64,000 nt of DNA, taken from NCBI GenBank assembly GCA_963746315.1, contig CAVVAR010000003.1, positions 1,054,001-1,118,000 on the forward strand, written 5' to 3'. Positions 23,957 through 32,831 of this stretch are shown here, one piece after another. How positions within the stretch are numbered: position 1 is the first letter of the stretch; every line of letters starts with the position of its first letter. The DNA is from Ga0077555 sp963746315 (GTDB lineage Bacteria; Pseudomonadota; Alphaproteobacteria; Rhizobiales; Hyphomicrobiaceae). Position numbers and translations under genes: made by a program. A model generated the notes under the pieces. That model did not search any database, had not been told where the DNA came from, and saw only the letters and a list, made by a program, of their open reading frames with translations.

Positions 23957-24029
23957 TAGTGTCCTTTCGACCGCGAAGTTCGTCCCGACCCGGCAGCACA
24001 ATGAAACGAACTTCGCGGTCGGGACATTA
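23957..24029. repeat. Palindromic element 4
   Basis: Ends TAGTGTCC (23957-23964) and GGACATTA (24022-24029). Arms CGACCGCGAAGTTCGT (23968-23983) and its exact complement (24006-24021). Loop 22 bases; bulge TTT on the left only. Its last three bases are the stop codon of the reverse-strand glycosyltransferase. Confidence 0.92.
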
Positions 24030-24716
24030 GTCATAAATGCGGGCAATAACCTGAGGCGGCACGCGCAGATAGTACAGCGTCAGGCACGCGAGATTGCGCG
24101 CAACGCGCGGCATATAGCCTTCGCGGCGATAGCGGATCGCGCTGGTAACGGCACCGGACCGAAGCACGATGGTGCGAGCGCGGCCCAATCTGCGGATCAT
24201 GTCGACATCCTCCATCAACGGCATGTCGCGAAAGCCACCGATACGGTCGTAGAGGCGCCGGGGCATCGCGAGGCCCTGGTCGCCGTATGGCAGCCGCATG
24301 ACGGTCGTGCGCACCGCGACGCCCCACTCCACGACGCGGGGGAGGAAGCCGATATCGTCGAGGGCAAACCGGAAGACGGCTGCTGCCTCGGGTCTCTGGC
24401 CGACCTCCACACGCTCGACGAAGGCGCCGAGCTCTCGCTCCCAGCCCGGCTCGAGCACGGTGTCGGCGTGGAGAAACAACAGCCAACCGAAGCGCGCCGC
24501 ACGGGCGCCGGCCTCAAGCTGGCAGCCGCGCCCAGGCCGAGACGCGACGACTTTCGCGCCGGCTTGATCGGCAATCTTCAGCGTCCGGTCGGTTGAGCCG
24601 CCATCGACGATGATGACCTCGCGCACGAGGCCGTCCACCGTCGCCGGCACCAGTGCGGACAGGCAGGCGGCGAGGCCAGATTCGGCGTTGAGCGTTGGAA
24701 TGATGACTGAGATCAT
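24027..24716 (-). CDS. TIGR04283-type family 2 glycosyltransferase
   Basis: 229 residues from ATG 24716; longer in-frame reading would cross the tRNA gene. The GT-A start MISVIIPTLNAESGLAACL, REVIIVDGGSTDRT with the D-x-D-like LFLHADTVLEPGW, and YGDQGLAMPRRLYDRIGGF then PLMEDVDMIRRL are the TIGR04283 pattern. The protein is a membrane-associated sugar transferase; family members usually occur with a TIGR04282 protein, which here is 1.5 kb downstream on the same strand. The ARIYD C-terminus ends inside a palindromic element. Confidence 0.9.
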   Translation of the reverse strand: MISVIIPTLNAESGLAACLSALVPATVDGLVREVIIVDGGSTDRTLKIADQAGAKVVASRPGRGCQLEAGARAARFGWLLFLHADTVLEPGWERELGAFVERVEVGQRPEAAAVFRFALDDIGFLPRVVEWGVAVRTTVMRLPYGDQGLAMPRRLYDRIGGFRDMPLMEDVDMIRRLGRARTIVLRSGAVTSAIRYRREGYMPRVARNLACLTLYYLRVPPQVIARIYD

Positions 24717-24904
24717 GGCTCGGGTCGGGTTCGTCTCGGCAGGTGGCGGCGCGCAGGGCGGCCGACTGGACACCGGCGAACGTCTATCGCGCCAATCCCG
24801 CGAACGCCAGCCTTGACAGCCGCGGTCGCAGCTCGGTTGCCGGGTCTCACACCGACACGCCAATTGCAGGAGCCGCCCGCATCGGGTATCAGTTCTCCTG
24901 AGCA

Positions 24905-24981
24905 GCACCCGTAGCTCAGCTGGATAGAGTGTCGCCCTCCGAAGGCGAAGGTCGTAGGTTCGAATCCTACCGGGTGCGCCA
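24905..24981 (+). tRNA. tRNA-Arg (anticodon CCG)
   Basis: A 77-base cloverleaf. Acceptor GCACCCG pairs with CGGGTGC; D-arm GCTC/GAGT; anticodon stem TCGCC/GGCGA with loop CTCCGAA, giving anticodon CCG and reading CGG; T-arm GTAGG-TTCGAAT-CCTAC. Discriminator G is followed by an encoded CCA. It lies upstream of and divergent from the TIGR04283-type gene. Confidence 0.97.
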
Positions 24982-25075
24982 TATCGGTGAGTGGGGTGAC
25001 TCTGACTCATGGGGCGAGGTGGCCGTCGGCGCGCCTGCCGCTCGCACCCCGTCGTCGCCGGCTCGGCTTCCAGCC

Positions 25076-26398
25076 TTATCCCCGAGTGACAGTTGGCCGG
25101 TCGAGCCCATAGTGCGACCGCAGTGTGCTGCCCGCATACTCTGTGCGATAGAGGCCGCGCTTCTGCAGTTGGGGCACCACCTCCTCGATGAACACGTCGA
25201 GCATCCAAGGCAGGACAGGCGGCATCAGGTTGAAGCCGTCCGCTGCACCGTCGGCATGCCAGTCGACCATCAGGTCGACGAGTTGCTCCGGCGTCCCGGC
25301 GAACGTGAAGTGACCGCGCGCGCCGGCCAGCTTGGCGAGGAGCTGGCGCAGGGTCGGTCGCTCGCGCGCGACGAAGCCGACGATCACCTCGGTCCGGCTC
25401 CGCGCGGCTTGCACGCTCTCAGGATCTGGGAAATCTTCGGGCGCCAGCGGTTCGTCGAGCGGCAGATGAGTGAAATCATGGCCGCCGAAGCGCCCTGACA
25501 AGCGTCGCCTCCCGACTTCCGGATCGGCAAGGTTGTCGAGCTCGTCCGCAAGCCACCTCGCCTCGCGTTCCGTCGACGCGATGATTGCCGAGAGGCCCGG
25601 TAGCACGAGCACCTGATCGGACTTGCGCCCCGCCGCGACGGCGCGCGACTTGATGTCCGCGTAGAACGCTTTGGCGGTCGCTTTCTCGAGATGTGCCGTA
25701 AAGATCGCCTCGGCGTGCCGTGCCGCGAAATTTCGGCCCGTGTCGGACGAGCCGGCCTGCACGAGAACCGGTCGTCCTTGTGGTGGGCGAGGGATGTTGA
25801 GCGGACCGTTCACCGCGTAGTGTGCGCCGTGGTGATTGATCGCCTGAATGCGATCGCCGTGGGCGTAAAGACCGCTCGCGCGATCATCGACGATCGCATC
25901 GTCGGCCCAGCTGTCCCAGAGCCCCTTGACGACAGTCATGTACTCGTCGGCGCGATCGTACCTGTCGGCATGTGTGACCTGGCCGCGATCGCCGAAATTC
26001 GCGGCCGCGCCGACCGACCAGGTCGTGACGATGTTCCAGCCGACCCGGCCACCGCTCATGTGATCGAGCGAGGCGTACTGCCGGGCGAGGTTGAATGGTT
26101 CGGTGTAGGTCGTCGAGGCAGTCGCGATCAGCCCGATCCGCTCCGTTGAGACGGCCAATGCGCCGAGCGTGGTGATCGGCTCGAGCCAATTGTGCGGGGC
26201 ATGCGCGACGTCGTCCCATAAGGCGAGCACGTCCGCGAGAAAGATCGAATCGAGAAGGCCTTTTTCCGCTTTGCGCGCAAGCTCCTGCACATAGCGAATA
26301 TCGGTCAGCGACAGCGGCGAGGAAGCGGGATGGCGCCACGATGCCTCGTGATGGCCGCGGCTCTGGATGAACAGGTTGAGGTGAAGTTGGCGGGTCAT
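25076..26398 (-). CDS. LLM-class flavin-dependent monooxygenase (NtaA/SnaA/DszA family)
   Basis: 440 residues from ATG 26398. The N-terminus MTRQLHLNLFIQSRGHHEASW, DSIFLADVLALWDD and GRVGWNIVTTWSVGAAANFG are diagnostic of the nitrilotriacetate/alkanesulfonate-type group. VLVQAGSSDTGRNFAARHAE and FVARERPTLRQLLAKLAGARGH complete the fold. These enzymes use FMNH2 supplied by a separate NADH:FMN reductase to oxidise sulfur- or amine-containing xenobiotics. No reductase gene is nearby. The gene is divergent from the ABC importer at 26710, so the shared 311-base gap may hold both promoters. Confidence 0.92.
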   Translation of the reverse strand: MTRQLHLNLFIQSRGHHEASWRHPASSPLSLTDIRYVQELARKAEKGLLDSIFLADVLALWDDVAHAPHNWLEPITTLGALAVSTERIGLIATASTTYTEPFNLARQYASLDHMSGGRVGWNIVTTWSVGAAANFGDRGQVTHADRYDRADEYMTVVKGLWDSWADDAIVDDRASGLYAHGDRIQAINHHGAHYAVNGPLNIPRPPQGRPVLVQAGSSDTGRNFAARHAEAIFTAHLEKATAKAFYADIKSRAVAAGRKSDQVLVLPGLSAIIASTEREARWLADELDNLADPEVGRRRLSGRFGGHDFTHLPLDEPLAPEDFPDPESVQAARSRTEVIVGFVARERPTLRQLLAKLAGARGHFTFAGTPEQLVDLMVDWHADGAADGFNLMPPVLPWMLDVFIEEVVPQLQKRGLYRTEYAGSTLRSHYGLDRPTVTRG

Positions 26399-26709
26399 CG
26401 CTGGGTTCCGTCGTCGAGGAATAAGCGTACTGCTTGCGATGACAGCACGTGCGGATGAGCCTGCCAACCGCGACCGGCGTCCCCGGTCCGGGCGCCAAGA
26501 TGGCTTTGCGAATTCTAGCAGTGAGCGAGCGTCGCTGCTCTCCCGACGGTTCGGTCACTGACCTGTAGACAGATGTCGGCTGCCTGTTAGCATCGCGCTC
26601 GCATGTAAAACGAGAGCACGCCGCCCGCATGGGCGGGGCAGTTCGTCCGGCAGCGTTCGCCGGCATTGCCACAAGACAGTCGTGCCGGTGCGTCAGTGGA
26701 GGAAACGCA
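26399..26709. other. Divergent intergenic region
   Basis: About 310 bases between the monooxygenase and the ABC importer. No gene, repeat or structured RNA is recognised. It ends with GGAGG before the ATG at 26710 and should contain promoters for both directions. Confidence 0.5.
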
Positions 26710-27762
26710 ATGATGAGGACGTTCGCACGTTGGATGCCTGCGGCCGGGGCTGTGATAATGGCGCTGGCGGTCACGGCTCCGGTTCGGGCAGAGATGAGCC
26801 CCGCCGAGACGAAGCTCTACGAGGCCGCCAAAGCCAATAAGGAGAGCGTGACCTGGTACATCTCGCACTACAGCTCCGAGACCGCTGAATCGCTCGGTAA
26901 AGCGTTCCAGGCAAAGTTCCCGGGCGTCAACGTCAATGTCATCCGCACCACCGCGCAGGTCGCATTCCAGCGCCTGACACAGGACCTCAAGGCACGCGTC
27001 CAGCAATGCGACGTGTTCTCCAGCACGGACCTGGGCCACTTCGCCTATCTCAAGGACAAGAAGCTCCTCGAGAAGTTCACGCCCGACGCGGCATCGAAGG
27101 CGCACAAGGCGTTCCAGGGTATCGATCCCGACGGCTACTTCCACACGACTTCCGCCGGCCTCGTGCTGATCAACTACAACACGGAGAAGCTGAAGGGTAA
27201 GGAGCTGCCGAAAAAGTGGGCCGACCTGCTCGATCCGAAGTGGAAGGGCGAGGTCACCGTCGGCCACCCAGGCTTCTCGGGCTACGTCGGCACCTGGGTC
27301 GTGCTGATGCGCAAGCTCCACGGCTGGGACTACTTCAAGAAGCTCGAGGCGAACAAGCCGCAGATCGGCCGCTCGATCAACGACACGGTCACGATGCTCA
27401 ATGCCGGCGAGCGCTCGATCGGTGCAGGCCCATCTGCCACGACGCTGAAGAGCGCCTCTAAGGGCAACCCGGTGGGCGTGATCTATCCCGAGGATGGCGC
27501 ACTGCTCATGATCGCCCCGTCCGGCGTCATGAAGGGCACCAAGAACCCCAATGCAGCCAGGCTGTTCATGGAGTTCCTGCTGAGCATCGAGGCAGCCAAG
27601 GTGAATGTGGCCGACTACGGCGAGTCGATGCGCCCCGAGGTGCCGCCGGTGAAGGGCGGGCGCTCGGTCGGTGAGGTCAAGACCCTGCGACCCTCGTTCG
27701 AGGAGATCTCGAAAGGCATTCCTGAGGTCAAGGAGCTCTGGCGCGAGACGTTCGGCATCTGA
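26710..27762 (+). CDS. Fe3+-type ABC transporter periplasmic solute-binding protein
   Basis: 350 residues. Start at 26710 has GGAGG ten bases upstream. Residues 1-27 are a signal peptide ending at VRAEM. The mature part matches solute-binding family 1 (FutA/FbpA/PotD-like): SVTWYISHYSSETAESLGKAF, VNVIRTTAQVAFQRL, GLVLINYNTEKLKGKELPKKW. Polyspecific binders of this type carry ferric ion, thiamine phosphate or organophosphate; the metal-ligating tyrosine pair of FbpA is not obvious, so a non-iron ligand is possible. It begins a three-gene importer with the permease at 27885 and the ATPase at 29644. Confidence 0.9.
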   Translation: MMRTFARWMPAAGAVIMALAVTAPVRAEMSPAETKLYEAAKANKESVTWYISHYSSETAESLGKAFQAKFPGVNVNVIRTTAQVAFQRLTQDLKARVQQCDVFSSTDLGHFAYLKDKKLLEKFTPDAASKAHKAFQGIDPDGYFHTTSAGLVLINYNTEKLKGKELPKKWADLLDPKWKGEVTVGHPGFSGYVGTWVVLMRKLHGWDYFKKLEANKPQIGRSINDTVTMLNAGERSIGAGPSATTLKSASKGNPVGVIYPEDGALLMIAPSGVMKGTKNPNAARLFMEFLLSIEAAKVNVADYGESMRPEVPPVKGGRSVGEVKTLRPSFEEISKGIPEVKELWRETFGI

Positions 27763-27884
27763 GAGAGGCGGCTGCCGCTCGACGCGGCGCGCAACCTCTA
27801 TGCCGATCGACACTCCAGGCGCGGCTAGGCATCGGCTTGGCTGCGCCGTCGCGGGATCCGAGCCGCACCTGCCGAGGATGCACC

Positions 27885-29633
27885 ATGAACGACGCTGCTC
27901 CCTCCGTCGCCGCACGGCCACCGTCTGTCGCCAGCCAAGGCTCCGTTGCGGATCGGATGCGGTATTTCGATTCGACCAGCCTGCTCTGGCTGGCCCTTTC
28001 CGCGGTGCTGGTCTTCCTGGTCGTCAGCCCGCTGGTGACGTTGGTCGTCTCGAGCTTCCAGGTTGCCGAGGAAGGCACGTTCACAATCGCGAACTACCTC
28101 GAGGCCTATGGCCGCGCGCGCTACCTCGAGGCGCTCGGCAACTCGCTGATGCTTGGCGCCGCCGTCGCGCTCCTCAGCACGATCATGGGCGTTCCGCTCG
28201 CCTGGGCACTGTCGCGAACCGACGTCCCCTTCAAGATGCTGATTTGGACCGTGGTGCTCGGTGCTTTCATCGTGCCGCCCTATCTCGGAGCCGTCGGTTG
28301 GATTCTACTCGCTGGTCCAAAGTCCGGTTGGATCAATCAGGTCTGGGCGCAGTTGGGTGGTGGACCCGAGCCGCTGGTCAACGTCTACAGCTTCTCCGGC
28401 TTGGCGCTGATCATCGCGCTCAACTCGTTTCCCTTCATCTTTCTGTTCACGAAGTCTGCCCTCGACCTCATCTCGTCGGAAATGGAGGACGCGGCCAACA
28501 TCCTCGGTGCCGGCGCCTGGCGCACGATGTACCGTGTGACATTGCCGCTCGCCTGGCCATCGATTCTCGCCGGCATCATCATCGTGTTTCTCGAAACCAT
28601 TGCCCTCTTTGGCGCTCCGGCCCTGATCGGCATTCCGGCGCGTTTCAACGTCGTCACGACGCAGCTCTGGCAATTCTTCGAGTTTCCGGTCCGAGCCGAG
28701 GTTGCGGCCGCCTATGCCATGCCTCTGCTGTTGATCACGATCGCCCTGATGGGCTTGCAGCGGCTCATGCTGGCTCGCAAAGGGTTCGTGTCCCAGACCG
28801 GCAAAGGCGGTGAGCGGCGCGAGATCAAGCTCGGTGTGTGGCGATGGCCCGTGTTCGCCTACTGCGCTTTCGTCGGAATCCTGTCCGTGGCGCTGCCGAT
28901 GATCGTGCTCATCCAGGCTTCGTTCAGTCGCGCGTGGGGTCGCGGCCTCTCCTTCGAGAATTTGACGCTGCGAAACTACAAGTTCCTCCTGTTCGAGCAC
29001 GACATGGCCCCGACGGCCGTGTGGAACACGTTTGTCTATGGCTTCGGCTCGGCGACGTTCGCAGCGCTCCTCGCACTCGCCATCGCCTATATCGTCAACC
29101 GGCGGCTGGTTCCCTTCGCAAACAGTCTGGCGTTCCTGTGCATGGCCCCGTTCGTCATTCCGGGGATCGTCATGGCGATCGGCTTCTACGCAGCCTATGC
29201 GGCGCCGCCCCTGGCGCTCTACGGCACGGGCATCCTCATGATCCTCGCCTTCACCACGCGTTTCCTGCCGATCGCCTACGCCAACAGCGCGGCCGCCTTG
29301 CGATCGGTGCATCCCGAGATGGAGGAGGCCGTGCGCATTCTCGGCGGCAGTCGCGTGACGGCGATCCGCCGCGTGATCGCGCCACTCCTCAAGCGCAGCA
29401 TGCTCGGCGGCTGGCTGTTGATCTTCATCCTCGCCACCCGTGAGTTGAGCGCAGCGATCTTCCTCGTCGGGCCGCAGACACGCACCATCTCGGTGCTGCT
29501 CTACGATCTCAGCGAGGAGGGCAACTTCGAGGTGCTCGCGGCGCTCGGTGGGCTGCTGCTAGTCATCACGCTCGCGTTCGTCGCCATCGGCATGCGCGTT
29601 GCCGGCCGCGACTTCATGCTGCGCCGCGATTGA
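27885..29633 (+). CDS. Fused two-domain ABC importer permease (FbpB/PotBC type)
   Basis: 582 residues from ATG 27885 (CGAGG upstream). Two complete MetI-like permease halves are joined: the first carries the EAA loop MEDAANILGAGAWRTMYRVT near residue 210 and the second EMEEAVRILGGSRVTAIRRV near 490. Each half has about six membrane helices, giving 12 in all. Fused permeases are usual for FbpABC-type systems. The ATPase gene starts ten bases after the stop, so the two are translationally linked. It sits in the inner membrane and passes substrate delivered by the binding protein. Confidence 0.93.
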   Translation: MNDAAPSVAARPPSVASQGSVADRMRYFDSTSLLWLALSAVLVFLVVSPLVTLVVSSFQVAEEGTFTIANYLEAYGRARYLEALGNSLMLGAAVALLSTIMGVPLAWALSRTDVPFKMLIWTVVLGAFIVPPYLGAVGWILLAGPKSGWINQVWAQLGGGPEPLVNVYSFSGLALIIALNSFPFIFLFTKSALDLISSEMEDAANILGAGAWRTMYRVTLPLAWPSILAGIIIVFLETIALFGAPALIGIPARFNVVTTQLWQFFEFPVRAEVAAAYAMPLLLITIALMGLQRLMLARKGFVSQTGKGGERREIKLGVWRWPVFAYCAFVGILSVALPMIVLIQASFSRAWGRGLSFENLTLRNYKFLLFEHDMAPTAVWNTFVYGFGSATFAALLALAIAYIVNRRLVPFANSLAFLCMAPFVIPGIVMAIGFYAAYAAPPLALYGTGILMILAFTTRFLPIAYANSAAALRSVHPEMEEAVRILGGSRVTAIRRVIAPLLKRSMLGGWLLIFILATRELSAAIFLVGPQTRTISVLLYDLSEEGNFEVLAALGGLLLVITLAFVAIGMRVAGRDFMLRRD

Positions 29634-29643
29634 GGGGCAATAA

Positions 29644-30702
29644 ATGTCGAAACTCGTGCTTTCCAACATTGTCCGCCGGTACGGCGCGACGACGGCCGTG
29701 GCCGGTGTCGACCTCACGCTCGCAGAAGGCGAGTTCGTGTCGCTTCTCGGCCCCTCCGGCTGCGGCAAGACGACAACGCTCCGGATGATCGCCGGCTTCA
29801 TCCCGCCGACCGAGGGCACCATTTCCATAGAGGGCGAGCTTGTCTCGTCTCCCACGGCCGTGGTGCCGCCGGAGCGGCGCAATATGTCGATGATCTTCCA
29901 GAGCTACGCCATCTGGCCGAACATGACGGTCGAGCAGAACGTCGGCTTTGGCCTCGAGCTCAGAAAGCTATCCACCGCAGAGATCAAGAAGCGGGTCGGC
30001 GAAATCCTCGAGGTCGTGCAGATGGGGCATCTGGGCCGCCGCTATCCCGCCGAGCTGTCGGGCGGCCAGCAGCAGCGCGTTGCCCTTGCTCGCGCGATCG
30101 TCGTCAAGCCGGCGGTTCTCCTGCTGGACGAGCCTCTCTCCAATCTGGACGCCAATTTGCGCGAGGAGATGCGCTTCGAGATTCGCCGTCTGCACGACGA
30201 GTTTCGCATCACGACCGTCTACGTCACCCATGACCAGGGCGAGGCGATGGTGACGTCGGATCGCGTCGCCGTCATGAACGAGGGACGCATCGATCAGGTC
30301 GATGAGCCGTACGTTGTCTACAATCGACCCAAGACGCGCTTCGTCGCCGGCTTCATCGGGCGCACGAACTTTGTCGACGCCGAGACCGATGGCGCCACCG
30401 TCGCGTTCGACGGCTTCACACTGCCTGCCGGCGCCTTCGATGACGACGTGCGAGCCCACAACGGCAAGCTGGTCTTCTCGGTTCGCCCTCAGAGCTTGAC
30501 GCTCGCGCGACAAGCATCGGGGGTAGCGGTTCCCGCGCGCATCATGCAGCGCGCCTATCTGGGCGATGCGTGGGACTATCAGGTGCAACCCGATGGTGGC
30601 AATTTGCGCCTCAGGGTCGCTGCCGTGCCGGCTGAGACGTTCAATGTCGACGAGCAAGTCTGGCTACAGCTCGACCCGGCTCAGATGGCGATGGTGACTT
30701 AG
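29644..30702 (+). CDS. ABC importer ATP-binding subunit (FbpC/PotA type)
   Basis: 352 residues. Walker A GPSGCGKTTT, Q-loop FQSYAIWP, signature LSGGQQQRVALARA, Walker B VLLLDEPLSNLDA and switch His in YVTHDQGEAM are all intact. The C-terminal 110 residues form the regulatory TOBE domain (VFSVRPQSLTLARQ). It couples ATP hydrolysis to import through the adjacent fused permease. An IS256-family element has inserted 18 bases after the stop, leaving the coding sequence whole. Confidence 0.96.
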   Translation: MSKLVLSNIVRRYGATTAVAGVDLTLAEGEFVSLLGPSGCGKTTTLRMIAGFIPPTEGTISIEGELVSSPTAVVPPERRNMSMIFQSYAIWPNMTVEQNVGFGLELRKLSTAEIKKRVGEILEVVQMGHLGRRYPAELSGGQQQRVALARAIVVKPAVLLLDEPLSNLDANLREEMRFEIRRLHDEFRITTVYVTHDQGEAMVTSDRVAVMNEGRIDQVDEPYVVYNRPKTRFVAGFIGRTNFVDAETDGATVAFDGFTLPAGAFDDDVRAHNGKLVFSVRPQSLTLARQASGVAVPARIMQRAYLGDAWDYQVQPDGGNLRLRVAAVPAETFNVDEQVWLQLDPAQMAMVT

Positions 30703-30720
30703 TCGGCAGCATTGATCCGT

Positions 30721-32134
30721 GAGCTATCGCCAAATCTTGGTGATGGCCGGGACGGTCAGGCGGCAGCGGTTGGGGGCTGACGGGACGACTTGGCGGCGAC
30801 TTCCAGCCCGTCAGAGAACTTCACACCCAGGATGAGCTTTGGCAACTGGGCATGACCGTCGAGACGGCGCCACGAGCGTTGCGCGCTCTCAACAAGCTTG
30901 AACACCATGGCGAGCGCGGTCTTGTTCGACAGACAGCCCTTCGATCGGGTCGTGCGATGGCGCACCGTCGCGAACGTGCTCTCGATCGGGTTCGTCGTTC
31001 GCAGATGCTTCCAGTGCTCGGCGGGAAAGTCGTAGAAGGCGAGCAGCGTGTCGCGATCCCTCGCCAGGCAATCGGCGGCCTTCTCGTATTTCAGAGCGTA
31101 GCTCTCGACGAACGCGTCGAACGCCAACTCGGCGACAGTCTTCGTCTCGGCCATCCAGATCTCCTGCAATGCACGTTTGGCCTTCGGATGCTGGCTCTTC
31201 GGCAGCTTGGCGAGCACATTCGCGGTCTTGTGCACCCAGCACCGCTGCTCGGCAGCTTTCGGCCAGACCTCGCCGGCGGCTTTCCAGAAGCCGAGCGCAC
31301 CGTCGGCGATCATCATCTCAGGTTGCGCGTCGAGCCCCCGCCGCTTCAGATCGAGCAGCAGCTCGCGCCAATCGTGCGTGCTCTCACGAGCGCCGTCTGT
31401 GAACCCGACGAGTTCCTTCCTGCCCTCCGGCGTCGCACCGATGATGACCAGGATGCATTGCTTCTCATCTTCGAGCCGGGCTTCCAGATGGATGCCGTCC
31501 GCCCAGGCGTAGACGTAGCGCCTCGCCGAGAGATCGCGCTTCTGCCACGCGGCATGCTCGTCGAGCCAGCCGTCCTTCAGGCGGCCGATAGCGGACGCCG
31601 AAAGCCCTGCCGCATCCTTGCCGAGCAATGCTGCCAGAGCCTCGGAGAAGTCGCCGGTAGAGATGCCCTTGAGGTACAGGATCGGCAGCAGCGTCTCGAT
31701 TGACTTGGAGCGCCGCATGTAAGGCGGAAGGATCGACGGCGAAAACCTGATGCGGCCGGGATCATCGGCCGCCACCCCGCGATCACGCACGCGCGGCTGC
31801 TTGACTGGGACCGGACCGATGCCGGTCATCACCTCGCGCTCGGGCAGGTAGCCGTGGCGGACGATGCGGGCGCGGCCATCGTCAGCCTTGAGATCGGCGT
31901 GCTTGCCGAGAAAGCCGGCGACCTCGGCCTCGACCGCCTGCGCGAGAAGGGCACGCGCACCATTGCGCAGGACTTCGGTCAGCTGATCGTCGAAGGCTCC
32001 TGGCTGAATCAGCCGGACGACGTTATGGTTGGGCACGGCATATCACTCCTTTGCTGGAGAAGTGGAGGCGTCAAGCACCCCCACGATATGCCGCCTTCCC
32101 GATTCCCGCCGTCACCAACTTCCGGCCATAGCTC
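30721..32134 (-). mobile_element. IS256-family insertion sequence, 1414 bp
   Basis: The outer ends start GAGCTAT on both sides and form an imperfect inverted repeat of about 33 bp (30721-30753 and 32102-32134). The flanks carry a perfect 9-bp duplication TTGATCCGT at 30712-30720 and 32135-32143, within the 8-9 bp usual for IS256. One transposase gene fills it. It lies just beyond the ABC importer operon and harms no gene. Confidence 0.95.
30756..32036 (-). CDS. IS256-family (mutator-type) transposase
   Basis: 426 residues, the family length. The DDE acids are in YAWADGIHLEAR, MMIADGALGFWKA and TTNPIESTFATVRHRT; the C-x-x-H pair is present as RCWVHK. The N-terminal region (MRRSKSIETLLPILYLKGIS) is typical of the family's DNA-binding part. 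Frame is intact with no internal stop, so it may be active. It moves by a circular intermediate (copy-out, paste-in) in related elements. Confidence 0.96.
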   Translation of the reverse strand: MPNHNVVRLIQPGAFDDQLTEVLRNGARALLAQAVEAEVAGFLGKHADLKADDGRARIVRHGYLPEREVMTGIGPVPVKQPRVRDRGVAADDPGRIRFSPSILPPYMRRSKSIETLLPILYLKGISTGDFSEALAALLGKDAAGLSASAIGRLKDGWLDEHAAWQKRDLSARRYVYAWADGIHLEARLEDEKQCILVIIGATPEGRKELVGFTDGARESTHDWRELLLDLKRRGLDAQPEMMIADGALGFWKAAGEVWPKAAEQRCWVHKTANVLAKLPKSQHPKAKRALQEIWMAETKTVAELAFDAFVESYALKYEKAADCLARDRDTLLAFYDFPAEHWKHLRTTNPIESTFATVRHRTTRSKGCLSNKTALAMVFKLVESAQRSWRRLDGHAQLPKLILGVKFSDGLEVAAKSSRQPPTAAA

Positions 32135-32336
32135 TTGATCCGTTAGCCAGCACGAGCCTTGTCGGCTTCGAGTTCCTGCTTGCATTGAACGAGGCACCGC
32201 CGCGGGCGCACATGGCCGTAGGTGGAAGCCGTCGCGCAACATCTTCCAAACAACCTGCGAACCGGCTTTGCTCCAGCGCCATTCCTTGCAAGACTGCTTC
32301 CCTCGCGTCCCCTCATGTCAGCCTGGAGGCCCCCAG

Positions 32337-32831
32337 ATGCAGACCCTGCTTCCTCTCGCCGAGGATATTGCTCGCAAGCTCAAGGCGCGCGGCGAGACCG
32401 TCGCCGTCGCCGAATCCTCGGCCGGAGGGCTGATGGCGGCTGCTTTGCTCGCTGTCCCTGGGGCCTCGGCGTATTTTCTTGGCGGCGCCGTTGTCTACAC
32501 CCGGCAGGCGAGGAGTGCCCTGGTCGGCATCACGGATGCCGAGATGAAGGGCCTGCGCTCGTCGAGCGAGCCTTACGCAACTCTTCTGGCCCGTACGATG
32601 CGCCATCGCCACGCTGCCACATGGGGGCTTTCCGAGACGGGCGCCGCAGGCCCCTCCGGAAATCGCTACGGCGACGCGGCAGGTCACACGTGCATCGCCG
32701 TCACGGGGCCGGTCGAGCGCGTGCTCACACTCGAAACGGCCCACGGCGATCGCGTTGCCAACATGCGCGCGTTCGCGGCAAAGGCGTTGGAGACGTTCGC
32801 CGAGGTCCTGGCGGCAGCCGATCGGACCTGA
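32337..32831 (+). CDS. CinA C-terminal-domain amidohydrolase (PncC-like)
   Basis: 164 residues, the length of stand-alone PncC proteins. TGGAGGC precedes the ATG. Motifs: VAVAESSAGGLMAAAL, where most relatives have AESCTGG; FLGGAVVYTRQARSALVGI; SETGAAGPSG; GHTCIAVTGP. PncC deamidates nicotinamide mononucleotide to nicotinic acid mononucleotide in NAD recycling. The catalytic serine is present as ESSAGG but the Cys-Thr pair is Ser-Ala, so the activity may differ. It stands alone. Confidence 0.85.
   Translation: MQTLLPLAEDIARKLKARGETVAVAESSAGGLMAAALLAVPGASAYFLGGAVVYTRQARSALVGITDAEMKGLRSSSEPYATLLARTMRHRHAATWGLSETGAAGPSGNRYGDAAGHTCIAVTGPVERVLTLETAHGDRVANMRAFAAKALETFAEVLAAADRT

Larger units (their letters stand above)
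23700..24029. repeat. Array of four palindromic elements with shared ends and different arms
   Basis: Four stem-loops of 73-79 bp stand side by side between two reverse-strand genes. All begin near TAGTGT and end near ACACTA (TAATGT/ACATTA in some), have arms of 14-16 bp that pair perfectly, and loops of 22-25 bases. The arm sequences are unrelated from one element to the next, so structure and ends are conserved and the arm sequence is not. An unpaired bulge of 3-6 bases sits on the right in elements 1 and 3 and on the left in 2 and 4, so orientation alternates. The last element covers the stop codon of the TIGR04283-type gene. Confidence 0.92.

Noticed and set aside
23700..24029. Integron attC sites or a CRISPR array as an explanation of the palindrome array
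   Set aside because: The attC core sites GTTRRRY/RYYYAAC are absent and no integrase is near. CRISPR repeats would be identical with different spacers, while here the repeats themselves differ.
24027..25208. A longer 393-codon version of the TIGR04283-type gene
   Set aside because: The extension runs through the tRNA-Arg gene in reverse and precedes the conserved first strand; ATG 24716 is the sensible start.
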